43,750 nt of DNA from Clostridia bacterium. GTDB taxonomy: Bacteria > Bacillota > Clostridia > Christensenellales > Aristaeellaceae. A model generated the notes under the pieces. That model had not been told where the DNA came from and made no database searches. It saw only the letters and a program-made list of their open reading frames with translations. The stretch covers positions 1-43,750 of the forward strand of contig JAFSCW010000080.1 of the NCBI GenBank assembly GCA_017436605.1, read 5' to 3'. Shown in pieces: positions 7,982-16,349 of the stretch. The first letter of the stretch is position 1; each line of letters begins with the position of its first letter. The position numbers were made by a program, and so were the translations under genes.

Positions 7982-9340
7982 ATGGAAGATGAATTCCGCA
8001 AGGATTTTCTGGAGCTCGTCCGGCTGATGGAGAATAACAGGCTTCAGGAATTCAAACGCAAGGCGAACGAATGTCTGCCGGTGGATATCGCCGAGGGGCT
8101 TGAAGAGATCGAGGATACAGGCAGGGTGCTGCGTCTGTTCCGCATGCTGCCCAAGGATATTTCTTCCGACGTATTCGCCTATATGAACAGCGATCAGCAG
8201 CAGCTCATTGCCGAGAGCGCGACCAACGCCGAGCTCAAAGCGCTGGTTGACGATATGTTTCTGGATGATACAGTCGACTTCCTGGAGGAAATGCCGGCCA
8301 ACGTCGTCAAGAAGGTTCTGCAGAACGCCGACGAGAGCACCCGCAAGCTGATCAACCAGTTCCTCAATTATCCGGAAAACAGCGCCGGCACGCTGATGAC
8401 GATCGAGTATGTCGATCTGCGCGATTATTTCACCGTCCGCAAGGCGATGGACTATATCCGCCGCACCGGCATCGACAAGGAGACCGTCTATACCTGCTAC
8501 GTCATCGACGAGCAGCGCCATCTGGTCGGCCAGGTTTCCCTGCGCAAGCTGATCATCGCGCCGGAAAACGCGTATATCCGCGATATCATGGATACCAACA
8601 TCGTATCCGCGACGACGACGGACGACCAGGAGGTCGTCGCAGACGATTTCCAGCGCTACGACCTGACTTCCATTGCCGTCACCGACAAGGAAAACCGTCT
8701 GGTCGGCATCATCACCATCGACGATATCGTCGACGTTATTACCGAGGAAAACACCGAGGACATCAAGAAGATGGCCGCTATTATTCCATCCGATGAGGAA
8801 TACATGGATGCGGGCGTTCTGCATCTGGTGGCCCATCGTCTGCCGTGGCTGATGATCATGATGCTCTCGGCGACGCTGTCCTCGTCGATCATCACGCATT
8901 TCGAGTCGGTGCTTGCGGGTGCTGTCGTGCTGACGGCGTTCATCCCGATGCTCACGGGCTCCGCCGGCAACTCCGGCAGTCAGACCTCCGTCACCGTCAT
9001 CCGCAACATGGCGCTGGGCGAGGTCGAGCTTTCTGACTGGCTCTCCGTCCTGTGGAAGGAGGTCCGCGTGGCGGTCGTCTCCGGCGCGGCGCTGGCCGGT
9101 GTGAATATGCTGCGCATGATGGTCTTCTCCGACGCGGGCTTCATGATTTCCGCCGTCGTCTCCATTACGCTCCTGGTTGCGATCGTGCTGGCTGCCTCCG
9201 TCGGCTGTATTCTGCCGATGGGCGCCAAGAAGCTGGGCCTCGACCCGGCTGTCATGGCCAGCCCGATGATCACCACGATCGTCGACGCCGCCGCGCTGCT
9301 TCTGTATTTCCTGATCGCGACGATCATGCTGGGCCTGTGA
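7982..9340 (+). CDS. mgtE: Magnesium transporter MgtE
   Basis: 452 aa, the standard length. Order: an N-terminal MgtE_N superhelical domain (about 1-130); two CBS domains (about 135-260) that close the channel when magnesium is bound; a connecting helix; then five membrane helices (about 285-452). The diagnostic motif PMLTGSAGNSGSQTSV lies in the pore region, with DPAVMASPMITTIVDA in the last helices. MgtE is a homodimeric magnesium-selective channel in the cytoplasmic membrane. The ATG follows ATAGGAGGG. The preceding leader has its own promoter, a small ORF and a terminator, which suggests control by premature termination. I found no M-box riboswitch signature. A bidirectional terminator follows. 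Confidence 0.95.
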   Translation: MEDEFRKDFLELVRLMENNRLQEFKRKANECLPVDIAEGLEEIEDTGRVLRLFRMLPKDISSDVFAYMNSDQQQLIAESATNAELKALVDDMFLDDTVDFLEEMPANVVKKVLQNADESTRKLINQFLNYPENSAGTLMTIEYVDLRDYFTVRKAMDYIRRTGIDKETVYTCYVIDEQRHLVGQVSLRKLIIAPENAYIRDIMDTNIVSATTTDDQEVVADDFQRYDLTSIAVTDKENRLVGIITIDDIVDVITEENTEDIKKMAAIIPSDEEYMDAGVLHLVAHRLPWLMIMMLSATLSSSIITHFESVLAGAVVLTAFIPMLTGSAGNSGSQTSVTVIRNMALGEVELSDWLSVLWKEVRVAVVSGAALAGVNMLRMMVFSDAGFMISAVVSITLLVAIVLAASVGCILPMGAKKLGLDPAVMASPMITTIVDAAALLLYFLIATIMLGL

Positions 9341-9361
9341 ATTGAAAACAAAATTGAAAAC

Positions 9362-9401
9362 AAAAGCGCTGTCTTCGCTTGTTGGAAGGCAGCGCTTTTT
9401 C
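9362..9401. terminator. Bidirectional terminator between mgtE and the TetR gene
   Basis: AAAAGCGCTG (9362-9371) pairs with CAGCGCTTTT (9390-9399), with further pairing inward. T-runs on both strands serve the two convergent genes. Confidence 0.85.
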
Positions 9402-9415
9402 TGTGAAAAAGGAAT

Positions 9416-10000
9416 TCAGGGAATCAGTCGGAGGAACGCGCCCTCCACCAGCGCATGCAGCGCCGGGAAATAGGACGGGCCGATCTGGCGGATATGAAGC
9501 ACGGAGAGATAGAGCATGCGGATGATGGAGAGCACCGTCTCGTCCGGTACGGAAAAGCGGATATGCGCCTCCTTCATGGTAGCGAAGATCCGCTCGGAGG
9601 AGGACAGATAGCGCTCGCGCACGCGCCCTTCCGGCGCGCTTTCGATGAGCCGGGGCAGATCCTCCATCAGAAAACGCGCGATCCCCATTTCGTGGATGCT
9701 CGTAAAGGCGGCCAGAATCATGTCCGCCGCGCGCTGGCGGTCGCTGCGATCCGGTTTTTCGGCAAGCGTATGCAGCGCCTGGCTGATGACCTGCCGCTCC
9801 CAGTCGTCGGCCACGATGAGAAAGAGCTGCTCCTTGCTCTCAAAGAACTTATAGAATGAGGATTTGGATATGCCGGCTTCGCCGGTGAGCATCTCCAGTG
9901 AGGTTTTCTGCGGGCCGGGATTCAGAGCGAACCTGCGCGCGCCGCAGATCAGCCTCCCGCGGATATGCTCCCGCTGTTCGGCGGTAAAGGCCTGCGCCAT
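9416..10000 (-). CDS. TetR/AcrR family regulator
   Basis: 194 aa. The N-terminal helix-turn-helix (about 30-65, TSLEMLTGEAGISKSSFYKFFESKEQLF region) has the TetR hallmark FYKFFESKEQL; a variable helical ligand/dimer domain follows. The ATG follows GGAGGTGA. It is the last gene of the leftward ABC operon, 33 nt after the adaptor gene, so it is probably co-transcribed and likely represses this operon in response to an exported compound. The target and ligand cannot be read from sequence. Confidence 0.85.
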   Translation of the reverse strand: MAQAFTAEQREHIRGRLICGARRFALNPGPQKTSLEMLTGEAGISKSSFYKFFESKEQLFLIVADDWERQVISQALHTLAEKPDRSDRQRAADMILAAFTSIHEMGIARFLMEDLPRLIESAPEGRVRERYLSSSERIFATMKEAHIRFSVPDETVLSIIRMLYLSVLHIRQIGPSYFPALHALVEGAFLRLIP

Positions 10001-10033
10001 GAAATCACCTCCGGAAAGACAGAAGGGGTTTGA

Positions 10034-11080
10034 TTATTGAAGGATAATCGTGGCGTTCATGCCGGGCAGGATCGCGGCGCCATCGGGCGCGGTGATGCGC
10101 ACGTCGAAATACGAGGCGTTCTGGCGGGCCATGCCGACCGGACGGATCTCGGTGACGATGCCGGTGAAGGTTCTGTCCGCGTAGGCGTCCAGGGTGTAGG
10201 TGAGCGCGTCGCCCACGCGGAGGGAAACGACGTCGATTTCGTCGATTTCCGCGCTGAGCTCGAGGGAGGAAAGGTCGGCGATTTCGCACAGCAGCTGGCC
10301 GCGGTAGACCTGCGCGCCGGAGGCGGCATACAGCGCCGTGACCGCGCCGGAAACGGGCGCGGCGATGTCGGCGGAGGCGTCCCTTGCGCTCATGGCGTCG
10401 ACGGTTTCAAAGAGCAGATCGCCGGTAGAAACCTTGTCGCCCGGCTGCACATGCACGCGCGTCACGCGGCCCGAGGCGGCGACGGCGATATCGGGATAGC
10501 GCTTGGCCTTGCCGCGTCCGGTTTCGCTGTCGTAGGGCATGGCGCTCTCGCGATAGCAGCGGACGGTATCGTTCAGCTCAAAATCGCCTTCGAGCACCTG
10601 CACGGTATAGTATTTGCCGTTTACCTGGGTGACGATGCCCTTGCCCTTTTCATCCCCGCACTTGAGATAAAGCGTCTCGCCCGCGTGAATGTAGCGGTTG
10701 TCGTCGTCGTCGTGTGCGTCGTCGGTGTTCGCGTCGATGTACAGCGGGTATTCCGGCTCGATGACGGCGAGCGCGCCGTAGTGGTTCATGACGCCGGAGG
10801 CGTCGTCGCCCTCGGCGGCGAAGACCGCGGCGACCGTGCCGTTTTCCGCGGCATAGACGGGCGTGGTGTCGAGGCTGAAGAGCAGATCGCCCTCGGCGAC
10901 GCTTTCGCCGGCGGCGAGGTCAAAGGGCAGGAGCGTACCGGAGAACGGCGCGGTGATCTTGGCGGTTTCGGGCGCGACGATCGAAGCGTTTGCTGTTGCG
11001 GCGAGCGCGCCGGAGCAGGAAACGGACAGGCACAGGACGAGCGCGGTAAGGAGAATCAGCTTCTTATTCATGGCGTTCAT
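10034..11080 (-). CDS. HlyD-like adaptor subunit of an ABC exporter
   Basis: 348 aa from the ATG chosen here. There is an N-terminal hydrophobic signal/anchor (KKLILLTALVLCLSV...GALA), then paired barrel-sandwich (biotinyl-lipoyl-like) halves near residues 35-90 and 220-265 (TAPFSGTLLPFDLAAGESV; AAPVSGAVTALY...G), a beta-barrel region and a C-terminal segment (ILPGMNATIIL), the usual membrane-fusion-protein order. An Asp-rich insertion (DANTDDAHDDDDN) sits near residue 120. Such adaptors pair with MacB-type permeases, and both such genes lie just upstream. In-frame ATGs occur at 11092, 11080 and 11071. AAAGGA lies just before the second, but spacing is short, so the start is uncertain by a few codons. 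The cysteine in the signal region is not in a good lipobox. Confidence 0.8.
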   Translation of the reverse strand: MNAMNKKLILLTALVLCLSVSCSGALAATANASIVAPETAKITAPFSGTLLPFDLAAGESVAEGDLLFSLDTTPVYAAENGTVAAVFAAEGDDASGVMNHYGALAVIEPEYPLYIDANTDDAHDDDDNRYIHAGETLYLKCGDEKGKGIVTQVNGKYYTVQVLEGDFELNDTVRCYRESAMPYDSETGRGKAKRYPDIAVAASGRVTRVHVQPGDKVSTGDLLFETVDAMSARDASADIAAPVSGAVTALYAASGAQVYRGQLLCEIADLSSLELSAEIDEIDVVSLRVGDALTYTLDAYADRTFTGIVTEIRPVGMARQNASYFDVRITAPDGAAILPGMNATIILQ

Positions 11081-11120
11081 TGTTCCTTTCATAATCGTAT
11101 TGGACAGTACCGGAGCTTGC

Positions 11121-13436
11121 TTATTCGACGGATTTGAGCGCCTCGACCATGTCGATGGACTGTATTTTGCGGGTGAGCAGGCGCTGAATGAACTGGGAGA
11201 AGCAGTAGGTGATCACGCAGGCGATGACGATGGATCTGACCGCCGGCATGCCGGGATAAAAGCCGGTCTCCGGCTCGCAGGCATGCAGGACGATATCGGT
11301 CAGCAGGATGCCGGGATAGATGCCCAGCAGCGTGCCCAGCAGGGTGATGATCGTGTTCTCCCGCAGGATGAGCGCGCGGATTTCCTTCTGATGATAGCCC
11401 AGTACCTTGAGCGTCGCGTATTCGCGGATGCGCTCGGCGAAGTTCATCAGGCCCATGTTGTAACAGATGACGAACGCCAGCGCGAGGGCGATACAGGTCA
11501 GCAGCAGGAAGACGGAGGAGAGCGATTCGAGCATTTCGAGCATGTCGATGATCTGCAGCGCGGGGTACTCGAGGTCGTCGACCTCGTCCATTTCTTCAAG
11601 CTGCGCGATCAGCGCGTCTGTCGGGCCCTGAATCTGGATGGCGGTGGGCGTGAATTCGCCCTTGCGCTGCGCCTCCCAGGTGCGCCTGTTCATGTACACG
11701 CCCTGAGAGACGTTGTTCTGGACGATCTGCGCGACGGTCATTTCCAGCGGCGTGTCGTCGCCGGGCAGATAGAGGCGGATCATGTCGCCCAGATGAATAT
11801 CGAGCGTGCGGGTCAGCTTGTAGGTGACGGCGACGCAGCCGTCCTCCATCGGGATGAGCGTTTCGTCTTCGCCCAGCCGCTGCATCGTCTGATTATCGCC
11901 GAGGACGGTCATCACGACGGTGCGCGTGCCGCCCCGGGCGCGGACGGAGATCGACTTTTCCATCACACATTCGGCGGCTTCCGCCTGCATGGCGATGCGG
12001 CGCTCGTAGCTCTCGGCGGAATCGACCTCGCCGACGAGATTGGCACGCACGTCGTAGCAGAGCACCTCGGTGTAGTGCTTTTCGCTGATGCGCGTCACGG
12101 AGTCCTGCAGGCCGAGCGATGTGATGATCAGCATTGTGCAGAACAGGATGCCCAGAAAGGACATGAACGTGCGCAGCTTGTTGCGCATGAGGTTGCGCAC
12201 GATCATTTTGCCGTTGAACGAAAGGCGCGTCCACAGCGGCGTGATCCGCTCGAGCAGGATGCGCTTGCCGTCCTTGGGCGGCTTGGGCCGCAGGAGGGAG
12301 GCCGTCGTCTCCCTGGCCGCGCTGTGGTAGGAGATCATGCAGATGCCCACGCTCATGATCACCGACAGGACGGTCATGATCCATGCGGGCGCAGAGACGG
12401 GCGGATGGAGCTGATAGGGCATTTCGTGCTGGGCGATCAGAATATCCCAGAGGATGGGCGGCAGCGAGAAATGGCCCACGAGCGTGCCCAGCAGCGCGCC
12501 GGCCATCGAGGGAACGACGGCATACGAGAGATAATGTCCCCGGATCTGGCTGCTGGTAAAGCCCAGCGCCTTGAGCGTGCCCATCTGCAGGCGCTGGTTG
12601 TCGATCATGCGCGAGAGCGTCGTCATGACGATCATCGCGGCGATGGCATAGGCCAGCAGCGGGAAGATGTAGGTCATGTTCGCAAACATCTGCGCGTCGT
12701 TCTGCGCGCGGGATGTGCTCATGTGCGAGCCGCGGTCGACGACCAGCGCATCGGGCAGAGCGGCCTCGACAGCGGCGCGCGCGGCGGCTTCGTCGACGCC
12801 GTCTTCCAGGCGGATGACCAGCTGGCTGAGCGGCAGCGCTTCCATCGCGCAGGCGTTGATGAGGATGTAGCCAAAGGCGCTCGGGTCGGCGACCATGCCG
12901 TTGGAGACGACGATGTATTCGGGACTGACGCAGATGCCCCGGACGATAAAGCTGTATTCCTGGCCGCCCATGCGCACGCCGACGCGGTCGCCGAGGGAGA
13001 AGCCATGCGCGATGGCGAAGCGTTCCTCCATCAGGCAGCCGCGGTCGTCCGCGGGATCGAGCAGCTCGCCCTCGCGCAGCAGCGGAATGTTGACGTCCAT
13101 GGGGCCGTCGTAGGCGGTCACAGAGAGGGAGACGTCCTCGTCAAAGGCGGTTTCAAGATCGGCGCTCGAGCGCGCGCGGATGGTCTTGACGCCGGGAATC
13201 TCTCTGACTTTGGCGAGCGCAGCGCGGTCCGCCGCGGGCGCGGAAACCCAGAAATGCGCGAGCTGGTTCTCCTCGAAGTACTGGTCGAGCGTGCCCTGCA
13301 TCATGCGCGCCGTGCCGTCCAGCGCGGAGAAGGCGAATGTGCCGATGGCGCACAGCAGGATGATTGAGACGAACTGCATCGCCGAGCGCGCCATATCGCG
13401 GAAGAGCTTTGTGCGCAGCGTGTTCTTGTGCATCAT
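11121..13436 (-). CDS. FtsX/MacB-type ABC transporter permease
   Basis: 771 aa. Order: a cytoplasmic N-terminus; a first membrane helix (about 20-40); a large extracytoplasmic domain (about 45-230); a three-helix FtsX core (about 245-380, with MGTLKALGFTSSQIRGHYL); a second helix-domain-helix module beginning near 415 (LMRNKLRTFMSFLGILFCTML); and a second FtsX core at the C-terminus (EYATLKVLGYHQKEIRALI). This duplicated layout is that of long MacB/LolE-like permeases in Gram-positive bacteria, often acting on peptides, antimicrobials or lipids. It starts 10 nt after the ATPase gene. The exact substrate is unknown. Confidence 0.85.
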   Translation of the reverse strand: MMHKNTLRTKLFRDMARSAMQFVSIILLCAIGTFAFSALDGTARMMQGTLDQYFEENQLAHFWVSAPAADRAALAKVREIPGVKTIRARSSADLETAFDEDVSLSVTAYDGPMDVNIPLLREGELLDPADDRGCLMEERFAIAHGFSLGDRVGVRMGGQEYSFIVRGICVSPEYIVVSNGMVADPSAFGYILINACAMEALPLSQLVIRLEDGVDEAAARAAVEAALPDALVVDRGSHMSTSRAQNDAQMFANMTYIFPLLAYAIAAMIVMTTLSRMIDNQRLQMGTLKALGFTSSQIRGHYLSYAVVPSMAGALLGTLVGHFSLPPILWDILIAQHEMPYQLHPPVSAPAWIMTVLSVIMSVGICMISYHSAARETTASLLRPKPPKDGKRILLERITPLWTRLSFNGKMIVRNLMRNKLRTFMSFLGILFCTMLIITSLGLQDSVTRISEKHYTEVLCYDVRANLVGEVDSAESYERRIAMQAEAAECVMEKSISVRARGGTRTVVMTVLGDNQTMQRLGEDETLIPMEDGCVAVTYKLTRTLDIHLGDMIRLYLPGDDTPLEMTVAQIVQNNVSQGVYMNRRTWEAQRKGEFTPTAIQIQGPTDALIAQLEEMDEVDDLEYPALQIIDMLEMLESLSSVFLLLTCIALALAFVICYNMGLMNFAERIREYATLKVLGYHQKEIRALILRENTIITLLGTLLGIYPGILLTDIVLHACEPETGFYPGMPAVRSIVIACVITYCFSQFIQRLLTRKIQSIDMVEALKSVE

Positions 13437-13446
13437 ATCACCTCGC

Positions 13447-14151
13447 TTACCATGCGATGTCCTCGACGCGGGCGGGATGCCCGTTCAGCTCGATGGATTC
13501 GATGCCGCCGTTCTTGATGCGGATGACGCGGTCGGCGAGCTGGGCGATCGTCGCGTTGTGCGTGATGACGACGACGGTCGCACCGTGCGTCTGGCAGACG
13601 CTTTGCAGGAGGGAGAGCACCTGCACGCCGGTTTTGGAATCGAGCGCGCCGGTTGGCTCGTCGCAAAGGAGCAGCGCCGGGTTCTTGCACAGCGCGCGGG
13701 CGATGGACACGCGCTGCTGCTCGCCGCCGGAGAGCTGCGCGGGGAAATTCCTGAGCCGCTCGCCCAGGCCAACCTGCTCCATGACGGTCTTGGGATCGAG
13801 CGCATGCTGGCGGCAGACCTGCCGCGCGAGTTCGACGTTTTCCAGCGCCGTGAGGTTGGGCATGAGGTTATAGAACTGGAAGACGAAGCCCACGTCGTGC
13901 CTGCGGTATTCCGTCAGCTGCGGGCCGCGCATGCCGGTGATCTCCTTCCCGTCGACGGTGATTCTGCCGCTGGTGGCCTTGTCCATGCCGCCCAGCAGGT
14001 TCAGCACGGTCGTCTTGCCCGCGCCCGAGGGGCCGAGCACGACGCAGAACTCGCCCTTCTCGATGGTGAAATTGACCTGATCGACCGCCTTGACGACGGT
14101 GTCTCCGGTCTGGTAGTGCTTGCAGACGTTTTCGAAGGTGATGTAGCCCAC
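13447..14151 (-). CDS. ABC transporter ATP-binding protein (MacB/LolD type)
   Basis: 234 aa from a GTG start at 14151, chosen because AAGGAGGT lies 9 nt upstream; the frame stays open further upstream but without a start signal. Walker A GPSGAGKT, Q-loop FVFQFYNLMPNLTALENV, signature LSGGEQQRVSIARAL, Walker B LLLCDEPTGALD and the H-loop histidine in ITHNA are intact. The sequence GALDSKTG and the QFYNLMP loop are typical of the LolD/MacB/FtsE subgroup. It energises the permease encoded immediately downstream and is the first gene of the operon. Confidence 0.92.
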   Translation of the reverse strand: MGYITFENVCKHYQTGDTVVKAVDQVNFTIEKGEFCVVLGPSGAGKTTVLNLLGGMDKATSGRITVDGKEITGMRGPQLTEYRRHDVGFVFQFYNLMPNLTALENVELARQVCRQHALDPKTVMEQVGLGERLRNFPAQLSGGEQQRVSIARALCKNPALLLCDEPTGALDSKTGVQVLSLLQSVCQTHGATVVVITHNATIAQLADRVIRIKNGGIESIELNGHPARVEDIAW

Positions 14152-14235
14152 GACAAAGTGACCTCCTTGTCCAATGGAATGAGGGGAAATCCGAACAGAG
14201 GATGAAACCTGAAAACGGATTTGTTTTTTGTTTTT

Positions 14236-14265
14236 ATTATAGCGTGCGCTGGAACGGGCTGTCAA
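14236..14265 (-). promoter_or_regulatory. Promoter of the ABC exporter operon
   Basis: Minus strand: TTGACA (14260-14265), 18-bp spacer, TATAAT (14236-14241), 85 bp upstream of the GTG start. It is divergent from the lacL promoter. Confidence 0.75.
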
Positions 14266-14292
14266 TGAAGATTGCGTCAAGATCGACTGACT

Positions 14293-14376
14293 GAAGAAAA
14301 CGTATGTCCTGCACGCGGAAAACGACGCGGCGAAGAAAACATACACGGGTGTGCTTTTTGGCTGAAAGAAAACGCT
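14293..14376 (+). repeat. Three GAA(A)GAAAAC direct repeats between divergent promoters
   Basis: GAAGAAAACGTA (14293-14304), GAAGAAAACATA (14332-14343) and GAAAGAAAACGC (14364-14375) are spaced 39 and 32 bp apart between the two divergent promoters. They are candidate regulator binding sites; the third overlaps the cre-like site. Confidence 0.4.
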
Positions 14377-14380
14377 TTCG
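14367..14380 (+). promoter_or_regulatory. Candidate cre (CcpA) site
   Basis: AGAAAACGCTTTCG matches 12 of 14 positions of the consensus TGWAANCGNTNWCA and ends 3 bp before the lacL -35. This is a good position for catabolite repression of a beta-galactosidase. It is based on consensus matching only. Confidence 0.35.
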
Positions 14381-14383
14381 CCC

Positions 14384-14413
14384 TTTACACCTGCGCCGGA
14401 TGTGATATATAAT
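14384..14413 (+). promoter_or_regulatory. Promoter of lacLM
   Basis: TTTACA (14384-14389), 18-bp spacer, TATAAT (14408-14413). Downstream, CTGTACAT occurs twice (14430-14437 and 14446-14453), a possible operator in the leader. Confidence 0.7.
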
Positions 14414-14471
14414 AAACAATGACGGATACTGTACATCATACAATCTGTACATACAGAGGAGGGTAAAAGGC

Positions 14472-16349
14472 ATGCAGCCCAATATCAAGTGGCTCGATGA
14501 TCCGCGCGTGTTCCGCGTCGGTCAGCTCGACGCTCACAGCGATCATTTCTACTATGACAATGAAGAGGACTGCGCTGCGAACAGGCAGTCGCTGTGCCAG
14601 TCGCTCGACGGCATGTGGCAGTTTGCTTATTCCGTGAATGCAAAGGAGCGCCCGGCGAACTTCTATGAGGAAGGCTTCGATGCGTCTGCGTTCGATAAGA
14701 TCAAGGTTCCCTGCCACATCGAAATGGCCGGCTACGACAAGATCCACTACATCAACACCATGTACCCGTGGGAGGGCAAGATCTATCGCCGTCCTGCGTT
14801 TTCCGGCATGCCGGGCGAGCGCATGGAGGGCCAGTTCTCCGAGGCGGATTACAACCCGGTCGGCTCCTATCTGTGCCGTTTCGATCTGGACGAGAAGCTG
14901 CGCGGCAAGCGCGTGACCGTCCGCTTCGAGGGCGTGGAGCAGGCGATGTTCGTCTGGCTGAACGGTACGTTCCTGGGCTATGCCGAGGATACCTTCACCC
15001 CGTCCGAATTCGATCTGACCGATGCGATCCGCGAGACGGGCAACGTGCTGGCGGTCGAGGTGCATAAGCGCTCCACCGCGGCGTATCTGGAGGATCAGGA
15101 CTTCTTCCGCTTCTTCGGCATCTTCAGGAGCGTTTCCCTCCTGGCCAAGCCGGATGCGCACGTCGAGGATCTTTGGGTGAAGCCGGACGTCTGCCTGAAG
15201 ACCCTTGCGGGCAAGGTGAGCGTCGATCTCAAGCTCAGCGGCTGCGCGAAGACGGTGCAGGTGCGCGTCGCCGAGGGCGGCAGCGTGCTCGCCGAGACGA
15301 CCGCGGAGGCGGCGCAGGCGCTCAGCGTGAGCCTTGATATGCCCAAGGCCGTGAAGCTCTGGCACAACCATCATCCGAATATGTATACCCTTGAGGTTCG
15401 CCTGTATGACGAGGGGGGCAATCTTCTTGAAATCGTGCCCCAGCCGTTCGGCTTCCGCAGGATCGAAATGGTCGACAAGATCATGATGTTCAACGGCGAG
15501 CGTCTGGTCATCAACGGCGTCAACCGCCACGAGTGGAGCGCCCGCGGCGGCCGCGTGATCACCGACGCGGACGAGATCTGGGATATCGCGTGCATGAAGC
15601 GCAACCACATCAACGCTGTGCGTACCTGCCATTATCCGGATCGCCTGTCCTTCTATCGCCGCTGCGACGAGGCCGGCATCTACATGATGAGCGAGACGAA
15701 CCTCGAGACCCACGGCTCCTGGCAGAAGGCCGGCATGATCGAGCCGAGCTGGAACGTTCCGGGAAGCCTCGAGGCCTGGGAGGCCGTCGTGCTCGACCGC
15801 GCAAAGACCAACTTCGAGACCTTCAAGAACCACGTCTCCATCCTCTTCTGGTCGCTGGGCAACGAGTCCTTCGCGGGCGAGGTGCTGGTGAAGATGCATA
15901 ACTTCTTCAAGCAGACCGATCCGAGCCGCCTTGTGCATTACGAGGGCGTGTTCAACAACCCGGTTTACAAGGACCGCATCTCCGACATGGAGAGCCACAT
16001 GTACACCCCGCCGCACAAGATCAAGGAGTATTTGGACAACGATCCGCCCAAGCCGTTCATCCTGTGCGAATACATGCACGACATGGGCAACTCCCTGGGC
16101 GGCCTGAAGTCCTACTATGATCTGGTCGACACCTATCCGATGATGCAGGGCGGCTACATCTGGGACTACATCGATCAGGCCATCATGGTCAAGGACGAGG
16201 TGACCGGCCGCGACGTAATCCGTTACGGCGGCGACTTTGACGATCGTCCGGCGGACTATGAGTTCTCCGGCAACGGCATCGTCTTTGCGGACAGAACCGA
16301 GAAGCCTGCGATTCAGGAGGTAAAGTATTACTATGGACTGCATGACTAA
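14472..16349 (+). CDS. lacL: Beta-galactosidase large subunit (GH2, LacL type)
   Basis: 625 aa, matching LacL (about 626 aa) of lactobacilli. Glycoside hydrolase family 2 order: sugar-binding jelly roll (about 35-215), Ig-like domain (about 220-325), TIM barrel (about 330-620). The acid/base Glu is E465 in WSLGNES and the nucleophile is E533 in ILCEYMHDMGNSLGG. It hydrolyses lactose and related beta-galactosides. No signal peptide is present, so it is cytoplasmic. The domain that completes LacZ is absent here and supplied by the next gene, which overlaps by 17 nt. The ATG is preceded by GAGGAGGGT. No sugar permease or LacI-type repressor gene adjoins. Confidence 0.93.
   Translation: MQPNIKWLDDPRVFRVGQLDAHSDHFYYDNEEDCAANRQSLCQSLDGMWQFAYSVNAKERPANFYEEGFDASAFDKIKVPCHIEMAGYDKIHYINTMYPWEGKIYRRPAFSGMPGERMEGQFSEADYNPVGSYLCRFDLDEKLRGKRVTVRFEGVEQAMFVWLNGTFLGYAEDTFTPSEFDLTDAIRETGNVLAVEVHKRSTAAYLEDQDFFRFFGIFRSVSLLAKPDAHVEDLWVKPDVCLKTLAGKVSVDLKLSGCAKTVQVRVAEGGSVLAETTAEAAQALSVSLDMPKAVKLWHNHHPNMYTLEVRLYDEGGNLLEIVPQPFGFRRIEMVDKIMMFNGERLVINGVNRHEWSARGGRVITDADEIWDIACMKRNHINAVRTCHYPDRLSFYRRCDEAGIYMMSETNLETHGSWQKAGMIEPSWNVPGSLEAWEAVVLDRAKTNFETFKNHVSILFWSLGNESFAGEVLVKMHNFFKQTDPSRLVHYEGVFNNPVYKDRISDMESHMYTPPHKIKEYLDNDPPKPFILCEYMHDMGNSLGGLKSYYDLVDTYPMMQGGYIWDYIDQAIMVKDEVTGRDVIRYGGDFDDRPADYEFSGNGIVFADRTEKPAIQEVKYYYGLHD

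Noticed and set aside
10863..13367. A long plus-strand open frame (834 codons) opposite the ABC permease
   Set aside because: It mirrors the permease gene, has no ribosome binding site, and codes a His/Arg/Asp-rich protein typical of the antisense of high-GC genes.
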